Below are positions 8,939 to 19,200 of a stretch of DNA of 64,000 nt, piece after piece; positions within the stretch are counted from its first letter, which is position 1; the number at the start of each line of letters is the position of its first letter. The position numbers and the translations under genes are program-made. A model generated the notes under the pieces. It ran no database searches, was not told where the DNA came from, and saw only the letters and a program-made list of their open reading frames with translations. Source of the stretch: Roseiflexaceae bacterium (lineage in GTDB: Bacteria; Chloroflexota; Chloroflexia; Chloroflexales; Roseiflexaceae); the NCBI GenBank assembly GCA_947474225.1, contig CANJHS010000001.1, positions 62,001-126,000 of the forward strand, written 5' to 3'.

Positions 8939-9799
8939 CTAGAATATTTTCTCATGAAAGTATTTTGCAAATGTCTGGTACAACGGGGTGTCATGGTCAG
9001 TATCTGCAACTGCGAGATCGACAATTGCAAATGACCGCGCAGCAGGCCGTGTGAACGCATCACGCAATACCGTCGCAACTAATTCCGGTTCATTACCATA
9101 CTCTCCACATCCCCAGGCACCAATCACGAGCACATTTGCACCGGTAGCGGCAGCGGCTTCGACGAGGCGTTCGGCACGACGTGCCATCGACGATGGGACC
9201 TCTGGAAGTAAATCCGGTGCGTGTTTGTTCAAACCGACTGCGTGGATTGGCGCTGCAGTGACGACATCAGCATGCCACGGCGCGCGCAATAGATCACCTT
9301 CGTGTGTGCGAAAAATAGGAACTTGTGGGGTTACGACAATCGTGTCGTCGTAGAGCGCTTCTTTTGCGCTCTTGTCCATTACTGCACCTTCGATGCAGTA
9401 GGTCAGACTCGACGAGCGGATGATTGATTCACGTAAAAACTTTGCTGATGATATGAAGGGATCTGCCAACGTTGCACAATTGACCATCGCTACACGATAG
9501 CCAAGTTTATGGCGTTCGTGTGCAACGGTCAACGTCGTTTGGTTATGGACAAATGCATATACTTCAGGATATTTGCCGCGTGGAGGTGGAATAACATGGT
9601 GCGGTGGATAGACCACAGTATTGGCACGTGCGTGCTCTTGCGCATCATCGATATAGACATCGTCGCCGTCAGGGTTAATGTAGGTGCCGTGTTCGATTAT
9701 TTGCTTGGTGGCATTGCTGATAGAAGCGACAACATGCTCATCTATGTATAAATCTTCTGGGGTAATTGACTCAATACGGAGTGCAAGTTTCTTTCGCAT
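8939..9799 (-). CDS. TIGR02452/microbial PARG-like (macro-fold) protein with degenerate active site
   Basis: A 286-residue protein. The C-terminal half is typical of the TIGR02452 (DUF2263) family: VVTAAPIHAVGLN (179-191) and VLVIGAWGCGEYGNEP (223-238), with the usual YDDTIVVTPQVPIFR before them. Family members share the macrodomain-like fold of bacterial poly(ADP-ribose) glycohydrolases, whose catalytic loop is GGG followed by QEE. Here the matching segment (residues 108-131, NCATLADPFISSAKFLRES then IIRSSSL) lacks the GGG and has LRE in place of QEE. The fold looks kept and the catalytic site lost. The N-terminal ~80 residues are less conserved. It is transcribed divergently from the HDAC-like gene. 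AGAGG lies twelve bases before the ATG, a rather long spacing. Confidence 0.75.
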   Translation of the reverse strand: MRKKLALRIESITPEDLYIDEHVVASISNATKQIIEHGTYINPDGDDVYIDDAQEHARANTVVYPPHHVIPPPRGKYPEVYAFVHNQTTLTVAHERHKLGYRVAMVNCATLADPFISSAKFLRESIIRSSSLTYCIEGAVMDKSAKEALYDDTIVVTPQVPIFRTHEGDLLRAPWHADVVTAAPIHAVGLNKHAPDLLPEVPSSMARRAERLVEAAAATGANVLVIGAWGCGEYGNEPELVATVLRDAFTRPAARSFAIVDLAVADTDHDTPLYQTFAKYFHEKIF

Positions 9800-9820
9800 A
9801 GCTCGTGCGGCCTCTAGTTG

Positions 9821-9829
9821 TGATATAAT
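9821..9829 (+). promoter_or_regulatory. Consensus extended -10 element, possible HDAC-like gene promoter
   Basis: TGATATAAT is a perfect extended -10 box on the plus strand. It lies 164 bases before the chosen start at 9993, which implies a long leader, so a second promoter closer to the gene is possible. The surrounding 9810-9960 is strongly AT-rich and also serves the divergent PARG-like gene. Confidence 0.4.
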
Positions 9830-9864
9830 ATAACGTATAACGTAACAATATCATATATTTGCGA

Positions 9865-9910
9865 CCACATTTGTGGATGTCCAGACAAAGCAATTATAAT
9901 TACATCCACA
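9865..9910. promoter_or_regulatory. Overlapping inverted repeats in the divergent promoter region
   Basis: CCACATTTGTGG (9865-9876) is an inverted repeat with a two-base centre. Its right half extends into TGTGGATGT (9872-9880), which is repeated inverted as ACATCCACA at 9902-9910. Two nested pairs between divergent genes suggest a regulator binding site, or alternative hairpins in the leader of the HDAC-like gene. Confidence 0.4.
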
Positions 9911-9992
9911 TTTATTACTGTACGCACTGACTGCTCGGGGATTCTATTTTTCGCTTGTTTTTGGAATGTTTTCCATTCGAAAGGAAGGCCGT

Positions 9993-10871
9993 ATGCGTCC
10001 GATATTTTTCCATCAAGACACTACCAAGACAAAAGTTCAATTTGATACAACCAAAAAGGGATACGAAGTTGCACATGCACTCCAAGCGTTGCGTCATACT
10101 ATTGAGTCGCCACTGCCGCTCAGCCGCACAGTGCTCGAGCGCTATCACACAAAGCAATACATTGACGCTATCGAGTTCGGAGAGCCGCATGATTTGGCCG
10201 AATCACAGGGATTCGCGTGGGATGAAAATACGTGGCTATCGGCGACCGCACAAACTGGTGCGATGGTAGCAGCGGTCTATGCTGCAATGGCGCAGGGGAG
10301 CGCATACGCACTGGCATCAGGATTCCATCATGCGGCAGCAGGTCACGGTGGGGGATTTTGTACGTTTAATGGGATTGCAATTGCGGCTGGGGAGGCATTG
10401 GCCGCTGGGGCACGACGCGTCATCGTCCTCGATTTTGATGCCCACGGCGGGGGAGGAACGCACGGTATGATTAGTGGGTGGGAGAACATTCTGCATTACG
10501 ATCTAAGCACTTCACCCTACGAATACTACACCCCTACCGCACCACATCGACGCGCGCATGTGAGCAATGCACTCCAATATCTGCCCACGATACAGGCATT
10601 ATTGGAAGATCTCGACACCCAGGTACTGCCACGTGACGTGGTAATTTTGAATGCAGGCATGGATAGCTACGAAGGTTGTGATATCGGCGGACTGAACGGT
10701 ATCACTATCGAGATGCTCCGAGAACGCGATCGTCTGGTCGATATATGGGCCCGTCGCAACCAGCTGTCTGTCGCGGCCTGTCTGGCCGGTGGATATCAAG
10801 GGAATCGGTACCCACAAGAACTGCTCGTTCAGATTCACACCGAGAGTGTCCTACGTATTTGTGCAGACTAA
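9993..10871 (+). CDS. Histone deacetylase-family (AcuC/HDAC-like) zinc deacylase
   Basis: A 292-residue single-domain member of the arginase/deacetylase fold. Hallmarks are the active-site pair SGFHHA (His112-His113), GFCTFNG, the zinc ligands in LDFDAHGGGGT (Asp149, His151) and NAGMDSYEGC (Asp224), and the tyrosine loop AGGYQGN. Bacterial members remove acetyl or other acyl groups from proteins or small amines such as polyamines or acetoin-pathway substrates. The start at 9993 has AGGAAGG four bases upstream; an in-frame ATG at 9966 has no such site. Its stop overlaps the stop of the convergent helicase gene. Substrate unknown; location next to a PARG-like gene makes a role in removing modifications possible but unproven. 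Confidence 0.88.
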   Translation: MRPIFFHQDTTKTKVQFDTTKKGYEVAHALQALRHTIESPLPLSRTVLERYHTKQYIDAIEFGEPHDLAESQGFAWDENTWLSATAQTGAMVAAVYAAMAQGSAYALASGFHHAAAGHGGGFCTFNGIAIAAGEALAAGARRVIVLDFDAHGGGGTHGMISGWENILHYDLSTSPYEYYTPTAPHRRAHVSNALQYLPTIQALLEDLDTQVLPRDVVILNAGMDSYEGCDIGGLNGITIEMLRERDRLVDIWARRNQLSVAACLAGGYQGNRYPQELLVQIHTESVLRICAD

Positions 10872-13159
10872 CTATCTGCTTCTGGTTCGGTATTCAGCGT
10901 CGTGTCAACCACCGCCCACCAGGGTAGGGTGGGCGGTTTGCTTTTACGGCGAACTGGCGTCGGGGCCGTCGTGCGTACGATGGCTGCCCAGCGCGGGATA
11001 CGTTCGTTCCCAATCATGCGCGCAACACCCGGCCTATCAGGGAAGTAGCGCAGCAATTGTTGGAGCAACACATCAGATGCACCATTTTCTTTGAGCGCTT
11101 CGAGCATGTGTAACAGCGTTCCACCACTGCTTGCCGACGGGAGATGTCGCATGACCGCAGCAGTTGGTTCGAGGTGCATTTCGTACACAAAGCGTGACGG
11201 TTCGACGGGTTTTGAGTCGATGGCATCACCCGAAGGCGGCGGGGCAGAGAGACCGATGTACAGCGCTCGTTTGGCACGCGTCATTGCGACATAGAAGAGG
11301 CGTCGCTCTGTCTCGATGTTGTCTGCGCTCTTTTGGATAGGCTGGTGTGTGCGGGTTTTGTCCCAGACGTGGAGCGAATCACTCAGCAACACCGGCATAT
11401 AGCCTTCTTGCGCACGGGGAATGAAGACATAGTCGTACTCAAGCCCCTTGGTACGATACACCGTGGTAAAGAGGATTTGTTGCTCTTCTGGATATCCAAA
11501 CGTATGGTTAAGCCCGAGAAAGTGCGTTACGAAATCACCGACTGCCAAGCCAGAACTCTTTGCATAGTCGACAAACTGCATCACACAGCTAATCCGGTCG
11601 CTCGATTCAGAACCGTTGCCGTAATAATTGGTGAAGTGCCCCGTGTAGTTTGTGGTGGTCAGGATCGTCTGGAGCGCAGTATGAACGGGTTGCATCTGAC
11701 GCCATAATTCATTGAGGCGAATAAGCACATCTGTCAGATCCCGCATGCGTTCGCGTGCCACGCGTGTCAAAGGGGAACGTGCAGGATCGGCCAACGCATG
11801 AAACAATTCTGCAACCGAGCGTGCATTGTTTTTTGCATCGCGCAATGCAGATTTGATGGTATCTCCACTGATGTATCGATTGGGCATATTCACAATCGAA
11901 AGCACGAGTGTGGCGCTTTCTGTATCTACCAGCTGTTGCCATGCTTCCGCCAGCTGCAGATAATCCACCAATACAGACACCTCGCGGCGCTCAAAAAACG
12001 GACGACGACCGAGCACCCGGTAGGGAATTTTGCGTTGTAGGCAGGCGGCTTCGAGCCCCTGGAGCTGCGAGAACGTACGACCGAGGACAACAATGTGCTG
12101 CGGTTCACCGGTGCGCTGGACCAATGCAATCAGCTGCTGACAGAGCATTTGATCGCTTTCGGTAGACTGCGCTGCGTGTTCACGTACGACAAACACATCC
12201 GTCGTTTGGTGTACATTATGTGCAGTCAACGGTTTTTGCACACGGAGAGTATTGTTGGCAATCACGTTCAGTGCGGTCTGCGCCAACACCGGCCCAAATC
12301 GAAACGAATGTGAGAGCGTATAATCCTGTACTGGCTTGCCCAAAACAGTACCAGCCATGTAGTGCAGAATGAAATCAGGTCGCGCACCGCGCCATTCATA
12401 GATGGTCTGGTCGTCGTCGCCCACCACCATAATATCGGCATGGCTAGCGGCAAGTAGCTCAATGAGCGCCTGTTGACCAGCATTGATGTCTTGGTACTCG
12501 TCTACGATGAGATGACGCAAATGACCAAAACACTGCGCGCGGAACGTCGAATGAGTACGCAGCAACTGCACAGCGATAGGGACGAAATCATCGAAACCAA
12601 TAGCTTGGCGTTGTTCACGTTCGTTTTCGAAACGGAGATAGACATCAACGAGCGCGGTGTCACCACTACAAGCTGCATGTGCGCGATCAGCGGGTATGAG
12701 TTCACCCTTCCAGAGACCAATTGCCGACAAGGCAAGCTCTACGTCGACAGAATTCGGTTGAATGACCCCTTCACGTTCGAGGGTTTGGACGACCCGATGG
12801 ACGAGAATGCGTGCTTGTTCTGAATCGTCTTCGACCCATTGTTCTTTGGGGTCAGCGTAGATTCCGTGATCGATTGCCCGCTTGATGATGCGATAGGCGC
12901 ACGAGTGAAATGTGTCGATAGCCGGTTGCTCGCGCAGGGCGCAGCCTGCTTCTTCGAGTTTGGCAGTGAATTGTTTGCGTGCCAACACATTAAACATGAC
13001 GACTTGGACCGCCGTGCGTGTTACCCCGGTAGACATCAGGTGCAATATACGATGGACCATCGTGGTCGTTTTGCCCGACCCGGCAACCGCCAATACACGC
13101 GCGTGTGTACCATGAGGGTGCGCGACGACTGCTTGTTGTTCTTGGGTGAGAGCGTGCAC
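10868..13159 (-). CDS. UvrD/PcrA-like superfamily 1A DNA helicase (first paralogue)
   Basis: About 763 residues with all SF1A motifs: Walker A AVAGSGKTTT, Walker B LIVDEYQDIN, motif III VGDDDQTIYEWRGARP, SHSFRFGP, TVYRTKGLEYDYVFIP and FYVAMTRAKRAL. Enzymes of this family unwind DNA 3' to 5' in repair and replication-fork handling. I choose the GTG at 13159 because AAAGG lies six bases upstream and a good extended -10 sits at 13190-13198; the longer frame to TTG 13177 would begin almost at the transcription start. A second, clearly related helicase is encoded at 19324-21513 in the same direction, with the AddB/AddA-like pair between them. The C-terminal ~90 residues after the helicase core are specific and of unknown role. 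Confidence 0.9.
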   Translation of the reverse strand: MHALTQEQQAVVAHPHGTHARVLAVAGSGKTTTMVHRILHLMSTGVTRTAVQVVMFNVLARKQFTAKLEEAGCALREQPAIDTFHSCAYRIIKRAIDHGIYADPKEQWVEDDSEQARILVHRVVQTLEREGVIQPNSVDVELALSAIGLWKGELIPADRAHAACSGDTALVDVYLRFENEREQRQAIGFDDFVPIAVQLLRTHSTFRAQCFGHLRHLIVDEYQDINAGQQALIELLAASHADIMVVGDDDQTIYEWRGARPDFILHYMAGTVLGKPVQDYTLSHSFRFGPVLAQTALNVIANNTLRVQKPLTAHNVHQTTDVFVVREHAAQSTESDQMLCQQLIALVQRTGEPQHIVVLGRTFSQLQGLEAACLQRKIPYRVLGRRPFFERREVSVLVDYLQLAEAWQQLVDTESATLVLSIVNMPNRYISGDTIKSALRDAKNNARSVAELFHALADPARSPLTRVARERMRDLTDVLIRLNELWRQMQPVHTALQTILTTTNYTGHFTNYYGNGSESSDRISCVMQFVDYAKSSGLAVGDFVTHFLGLNHTFGYPEEQQILFTTVYRTKGLEYDYVFIPRAQEGYMPVLLSDSLHVWDKTRTHQPIQKSADNIETERRLFYVAMTRAKRALYIGLSAPPPSGDAIDSKPVEPSRFVYEMHLEPTAAVMRHLPSASSGGTLLHMLEALKENGASDVLLQQLLRYFPDRPGVARMIGNERIPRWAAIVRTTAPTPVRRKSKPPTLPWWAVVDTTLNTEPEADS
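10911..10945 (+). terminator. Terminator of the HDAC-like gene inside the helicase 3' end
   Basis: ACCGCCCACC (10911-10920) and GGTGGGCGGT (10928-10937) form a 10-bp stem followed by TTTGCTTTT. It lies within the last codons of the convergent helicase gene, so both functions would share the same bases. Confidence 0.55.
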
Positions 13160-13189
13160 GACGAACCTTTCGCACAATTGTTCGTGTGT

Positions 13190-13198
13190 AGTGTACCA
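13190..13198 (-). promoter_or_regulatory. Extended -10 promoter of the first UvrD-like gene
   Basis: On the minus strand the sequence is TGGTACACT, 30 bases before the GTG start at 13159. Spacing matches the other extended -10 promoters in this window. Confidence 0.5.
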
Positions 13199-13240
13199 TG
13201 CGCATCAGCATGCACCAGAATCAATAATGACGTTTTGCGT

Positions 13241-13246
13241 TATACT
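13241..13246 (+). promoter_or_regulatory. -10 box of the addB-like/addA-like operon
   Basis: TATACT lies 29 bases before the ATG at 13276 in the 116-base divergent space with the UvrD-like gene. No clear -35 box was found. Confidence 0.4.
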
Positions 13247-13275
13247 GTATTTAATGCTTTCAATGAGGTGATTCC

Positions 13276-16239
13276 ATGCAGTCTATCCGCTACCGTCTCC
13301 CGCAGACCGTTTATACAGAGGTGTTCTGGAAAACCTTGGACACACAGTTGCACGGTCAAAAATCCCTCATTGTGAGTGCAAATCGTGATCATGAACGGTG
13401 GTTGCGTGCAAACCTACCAAGGCACATCGGCAGCATACACACGATAGCAACCCTGCAAGGGTACCTGCTCAAAACCATTACCTCAGTAGCCCCACGCCGT
13501 GTGGTGACAGCTTACGAGCGTATCATGTTGGTCGGTCGTGCCTGGCAGGCAGCGGGCGGGCCACTCTATGCTACATACGGCCAAAACCGCGGTGCAGATC
13601 GCGAGATGGCTGATATCCTCAGCTACCTTTCTAGTCAGCGCTCCCGTTGGACCGCAGCAAACGAACTGGATGTAACGCATGAATTAGGACGCATCTACCG
13701 CGCATATCAATTATTGATGGATGAACTCCAGCTGTATGCGTATGATGACTTGGCGTTGCACTTTACTGATCTTGCCGAAATCCATGTACATGAGTCTGTA
13801 CTGTGTGCGCTCGAGCTGCACAATGCGTCCGCTGCACAGTTGACTGCTTTGCGCCGTGTGATGGGCTCAGTGGCGAGCGGCATCGTCGGCGCGTGGGTTC
13901 CAGCGGGTACGCCTGATCCAAATCCTATTCCCGAGCAAGCGGTAGTCGAGCGATTCCTCGCAGAATACCCGACCATGCCTATCCAAGAATCGATGGACAC
14001 TGGATCTGCGCAGCTCGTCGAACGCCTCGCACGCACGACCAGTGCAACGCCAGCGGTGCGGCTGTTTGCGATGCCCGGCACAACCGCAACACGGCGCGTC
14101 GGAGTTTTGACGACCACGGACGAATTACAATTGGCGGCTATGTGTGTCCGCACCGCACTCGAAGCGGGAACATCGGTGAGCGTTGTGTGTGCAGACACTG
14201 CGCTTCTCGGGCCGCTCGAAGCGACGCTTCGGGACCAAGGCATTCCCCTTCCTCTGTTGAGTCCGCCGCACCGCAGTAACCCACTGATACGTGTCTGTGT
14301 TGGTCTCATCCGCATCCGTGGCGAGGCTGACGCAGCACGAAAAGCGGCGTTGGTGGAAGAATTGGTCACAGTGTTCTCTCAACTCGACCGCGCTGCTCCA
14401 CAGCTGACATTCCGTGATGCGCCCACTCCGCGCCTTTCTACCGATATAGAAGGACACGCGCTTCGACTGACACTCCGCACAAGCCGCAGTACACAACTCC
14501 GTGCAGCCGCAAACGCGTTGGGCTTCCTCGAAAAAGTATGGGCGTCGCAATCGCACACCCCGGGGCATGTGCGTGATTTTTGGTTGCGTGAATGGGAGCA
14601 GTGGCTTGCCCAAGTCGATGCAGTCGGAGACATTCTCGACAGTGATGAGGAACGGCTCATCGACACAATTCTGCACATCGACGCTACCCCACAACCAACC
14701 CGCATCCTCCAACAGAACAACACCCAATTGACGATTACCGGACCACGCGGCGCGCAGCACGAAGCGGGAGAACTTCTTGTCATTGGGCTCCACGAGGGCA
14801 TCGCACCGCGCCAACCACGGGGATTTCAGCTTATCCAAGAGCAGGAGATAGCTGCTGCCCTACGCGAGCCCCCTGCGGCGCTACCTGCACGCACAGACCG
14901 TGCGGCGACACGCGAACGCGAACGGCGGCGTGTCGCGCAGATGGTCGCTTCTTCTGCACAAACAGTCACACTCAGTTTTGCATACCACGGCCTGAATGGC
15001 CAGAGCCAGCTACCGACCGCATACTTCGATGTTTGGGGAGCAGGTTTACTCACGTTTGACAAGTATGGAAAAATTGATATCACCAAAGACGCGCCAACGG
15101 CACTCTCACTTATCACCGCAGCGAGCCTGCCCAAACCGTATGCGACTAAAACAGAATTAACCGAACGCGTCCAAGTTGTCCATGACAACCATTTTTCGAA
15201 TGCGCAAATTCGCAGTTATTTGGCATGCCCCCGCAAATATTTCTACGAAAAAGTCGCCCGTGTCACCCTCCCGGAGGAAGAGTCTGACGAGACAAATTTT
15301 GCGCTGGGCAATCTGCTCCACGAAGTCCTCTGTGCAGCAATGGGTACCGGCGCCTTTCAGGACGTCGACCTGCGTGAAGAATCCTTTGAACTCTTTGCCC
15401 AACGTTGGGCGGGGATGTCTGACCGTGTCTATCGCATCCTCGACCATGCACTCGCCGGTACACCCTGTGATCTCGGCAGTGGCCAGTGCTACACCCCCAA
15501 AACAAGCTATCGCGTAGCGCTGGGTGGCGGGCTACTCGCTATTTTGGCCGAAAAAGAAGCGCGTGAAATGATTGCCCGCTGGCTCGCAGCAGAGAACACC
15601 CACCTCAAGCCGGGACTCTCGCGCCGACCGGTACTGCTCGAACATCCGTTTTCGTTTCACGTCGATGGGATGGAAATCATCGGGCGCATCGATCGAATCG
15701 ATGTGGTCAAAACCGATGCTGGGTTGGTGTACGAAATCATCGATTACAAAACAACGTCGTCAAAACCACCCTCAGGGAATACCATCCTCAAAGAATTCGC
15801 ACCTAACCTCGGTGCTGAACCATCCGATAGTGAGGATTTTGAAACAAAAAATCTCCCGACAAACTACCAGACACTCCTCTACCTGTATGCAAATCGTACC
15901 GATGCTCCCAGTAAATTCCCGCCTCCCGCACGGATGTACTACGCTTTTATTGGCAAAAAAAGCACGTCAAACGAGGTAAATACCGATATATACCGAAGTA
16001 TAGACATACATCCAACCGAAACAAAAGCACAAAATGCTTCTAAAGGAAAACATTTGGTCCTCAAAGTCACCATAGACCTACTCAAAACTACTGCAGAGAC
16101 CACTATGCGTGACACAATGATTGACATGCGTCACACGCCGTACCCAATCCAACCGGGAAAGGCTTGCACCTACTGTCCATTCATCACTATCTGCGACGCA
16201 ACCACTGACGACCAGCCGGTAGAAGGAGAAGACCGATGA
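13276..16239 (+). CDS. AddB/RexB-like subunit: inactive helicase plus PD-(D/E)XK nuclease with Fe-S cysteines
   Basis: A 987-residue protein. The N-terminal two-thirds has the helicase-like character of AddB but no recognisable Walker A motif in its first residues (SLIVSANRDHERWLRANLP). The C-terminal third is a RecB-type nuclease: SNAQIRSYLACPRKYFYEKV, GNLLHEVL, GRIDRIDVV and YEIIDYKTT. Four cysteines, one in LACPRKYF and three in CTYCPFITIC (C-x2-C-x5-C), match the cluster-binding pattern of AddB. With the following AddA-like subunit it should form an end-processing helicase-nuclease for double-strand break repair. GAGG lies seven bases before the ATG. Its stop overlaps the next start (ATGA). 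Sequence is diverged, so the symbol addB is not assigned. Confidence 0.82.
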   Translation: MQSIRYRLPQTVYTEVFWKTLDTQLHGQKSLIVSANRDHERWLRANLPRHIGSIHTIATLQGYLLKTITSVAPRRVVTAYERIMLVGRAWQAAGGPLYATYGQNRGADREMADILSYLSSQRSRWTAANELDVTHELGRIYRAYQLLMDELQLYAYDDLALHFTDLAEIHVHESVLCALELHNASAAQLTALRRVMGSVASGIVGAWVPAGTPDPNPIPEQAVVERFLAEYPTMPIQESMDTGSAQLVERLARTTSATPAVRLFAMPGTTATRRVGVLTTTDELQLAAMCVRTALEAGTSVSVVCADTALLGPLEATLRDQGIPLPLLSPPHRSNPLIRVCVGLIRIRGEADAARKAALVEELVTVFSQLDRAAPQLTFRDAPTPRLSTDIEGHALRLTLRTSRSTQLRAAANALGFLEKVWASQSHTPGHVRDFWLREWEQWLAQVDAVGDILDSDEERLIDTILHIDATPQPTRILQQNNTQLTITGPRGAQHEAGELLVIGLHEGIAPRQPRGFQLIQEQEIAAALREPPAALPARTDRAATRERERRRVAQMVASSAQTVTLSFAYHGLNGQSQLPTAYFDVWGAGLLTFDKYGKIDITKDAPTALSLITAASLPKPYATKTELTERVQVVHDNHFSNAQIRSYLACPRKYFYEKVARVTLPEEESDETNFALGNLLHEVLCAAMGTGAFQDVDLREESFELFAQRWAGMSDRVYRILDHALAGTPCDLGSGQCYTPKTSYRVALGGGLLAILAEKEAREMIARWLAAENTHLKPGLSRRPVLLEHPFSFHVDGMEIIGRIDRIDVVKTDAGLVYEIIDYKTTSSKPPSGNTILKEFAPNLGAEPSDSEDFETKNLPTNYQTLLYLYANRTDAPSKFPPPARMYYAFIGKKSTSNEVNTDIYRSIDIHPTETKAQNASKGKHLVLKVTIDLLKTTAETTMRDTMIDMRHTPYPIQPGKACTYCPFITICDATTDDQPVEGEDR

Positions 16240-19200
16240 CCACGCCACGCCAATCCGTCAACGTCCTTACCACACTCGCTGCTGCTCCAACTACCGCAGT
16301 TATCTCGATCATTGCCGGCGCCGGCACGGGCAAAACCACCGCACTCACCACACGGTATGTCGCGTTACTCACGGCAGACCCGAGTCTCACTCCACAAGAT
16401 ATCGTTGTGTTGACCTTTACCGAAAAAGCCGCTACCGAAATGCGGGCGCGGATTATTCATGCAGTTACCAGCGACGCGACGTTATCGAAGCGCTTTTCGC
16501 GCCTTGATATGGCCGAAGCCTGCATTTCGACTTTCCATGTCTATGCGGCTACGGTGGCACTTCGCCACAGCATCGCCTGCAACCTCGACCCCGATGCGCC
16601 GTTTGCAGACGAATTGGAGTCCGCGGCACTTCGTCTATCACTGTGGGATACGTTTTTGCACCGTGCCTGGGAGCACGCCGTCAGCCTGCCACACGGAGCG
16701 GTCACCGACATCGCCTGGAACAAAGACTCGTTCAATGCCACCGTCAATGGCATTTTTGCGGATGCGAAGTCACGTGGTGAGGACGTCACTGCGTTTCAGA
16801 CGGCAGTTGCGTCGACCGCTGACCAATCCGAGGTTGCCCGTATTTACGTCGAAACGCTGAAGCACCTGTATGCGGCATACGAGGAAGCGCTGAGCAATGA
16901 AGGCAAGCTCGACCTCGACGATTTGATTCGCATCGTCCCCACACTGATCGCAGCACACCCGCACGAACGCGCCATCATCCGAGTGATATTGGTGGACGAA
17001 TTCCAAGACACCAACGGCGCCCAAGATGCCATGATGCGGGCAATGACCCCGCAGATCAACGGCCGCACTCCAGCGGCCCGGTTCGTGGTGGGCGATCCAC
17101 GGCAATCGATCTACCTCTGGCGCCAAGCAAAACCCGAAAATCTGCAAAACGCAGATTTGGAATCACCACCAAACTATCGATTGACGCTGCGAGAGAATTA
17201 CCGTTCGCTCCAACCCATTCTCGACCTGGCAAATCAAAGCCTCACATCGTACCAATTCCACAGCGACGCAGAGCGGCGAGAATTCGATCAAAACGACACC
17301 CTCGTCATGGGTAATCCCGAGGAAAACAACCCAAGTGCCGCTGACACGGTGATTCTCGCCGAGTACGCTGATGTTGCCACCGAAACGCGAGCAATCGTCC
17401 ATCGTGTCATCCAACTCCGCCAGCAGCATCACGTTCCGTATGGCAAAATGGCCGTTTTGGTGCGCGCACGCAGTGTAGCCCAACCCATTATCGCCGCCTT
17501 CAAACGCGCTGGAATTCCCTACGACGACGGGTCTTTGACGCCTTTTTTCAAAATACCGCTCATCATCGATGCGGTACACACGCTCATTGCTGCGGCGAAT
17601 CCGTATGCGGAACTCTCGTTGACACGCACTGTCTGGCAGGCGACAGGAGTTTGGAACGAAGAAACACTGGCGACACTGCGATCCAGCCAGCGCGGCACAC
17701 CGCTGTGGGACATACTTTCCAATACCATTACCAATCCACGTGCACAATTCGTGAAACAGGCACTGACTAATGGATATCGCAGCCAGTCCTATACGCAGCC
17801 AGCACAATGGGCACGTTCCGTTTTGGTCGCCACCGGACTATGGAGTCGCGATGGCCGCTACGGGCAACGCCTCCTGCAGCGCTTCCTGACGGAGTGTGTA
17901 GCAGATGTATCGGATGTGGCAGCACTGGTAGCAGATCTACGGGTTGCCATGGACACCGGGCGCGATGTATCCGCGCCAGAACGGCGCACAGATACCGATA
18001 CCATCGTCATCATGACGGTCCATGCGTCCAAAGGCCTCGAATTTGATGCGGTATTTGTGCCTAATGCGCGCAGTTTTTCGTACAAAACACAGACGAACGG
18101 TCTCACCTACAAAACAGGAAAGCTCATACTCACAGGTAAGGATGATCAGAGTCTCGACGACTACCGTCGCCAGGAACAAAACGAAGTACTGACAATGTTT
18201 TATGTAGCGGTGACGCGCGCCAGAAGCTGGCTGATGGTCAGCAGTGAGCGAAGAAAGAAAGACACATCAAAGCGCGTTTTTTTCGCCGTATGGGAACACT
18301 TCTCTGTTACTGCGACGCATGGCATTATGACCGAATATTCAACTCCGTCTCAGTTTTCTATCGGTACACAAGGTACTGATCGACCAGATGGTGCTATCCT
18401 CTTGGCTGAGCTGCCCTCCAAACCGATCGTTTCATTGACCCCGAGCACTGTGAACGAATTGGTCCAATGCCCACGTCGCTTTCGCTATCTCCGCCGGAGT
18501 GGGCTTGCGGGTTTTGCACAGGTCCTTCCTGACCGCAACGTGAGCACTGAGGCAACTTCACCAAACCAGAGTGCCTATGCATTGCCGCATCCAAATGCGG
18601 GTACAGAACAGCAACAGGCGGATTTGGAGGAAACGCAAATCCTGGACGAAACACTCCCTGATGGCGTCGATGCACGGACGTTGGGAACGCTGTTTCACCG
18701 TGTCTGCGAGCAACACGCACGCAACCCTGAAACACCTGCGGCAGCATTAGTCCAGCACGCAGTCCTCGCACATCCCGAAGATGTCAACACCACATTGATT
18801 GATGAAAGCACAGCTTTGACTATCCGCTTCCTCAGCACGGAGCTTGCACGGACTGCCAGACCAGATCTCTCTATCGAACAGCGCCTTTCATGGAAACTAG
18901 AGCGGGAAACGGCGATTGTTCACTTCACCGGTATCGTTGATCGGTATGACGGCACGACGGTCGTCGACTACAAAACCGATAGTGATCTAACGGGATTAGC
19001 CGAACGCCATGGTGATCAACTCCGCCTCTATGGTGCAGCACTTGCAGAAGCAGCCGGAAGTCCGCTCCTGCCTGCGTTGGCTCTGTACCACGCGCGTAGT
19101 GGCACCACCGTGCCTGTTGACAATTCAGCAAGTGCCGTCGCGTCAACCTACGCTCGGCTCGACATTGCGTTGCAATGGGTAACCAGCGGATCGTTCCCTG

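Noticed and set aside
13707..14369. 220-residue minus-strand frame inside the AddB-like gene
   Set aside because: Ser/Ala/Arg-rich shadow of the opposite strand without motifs.
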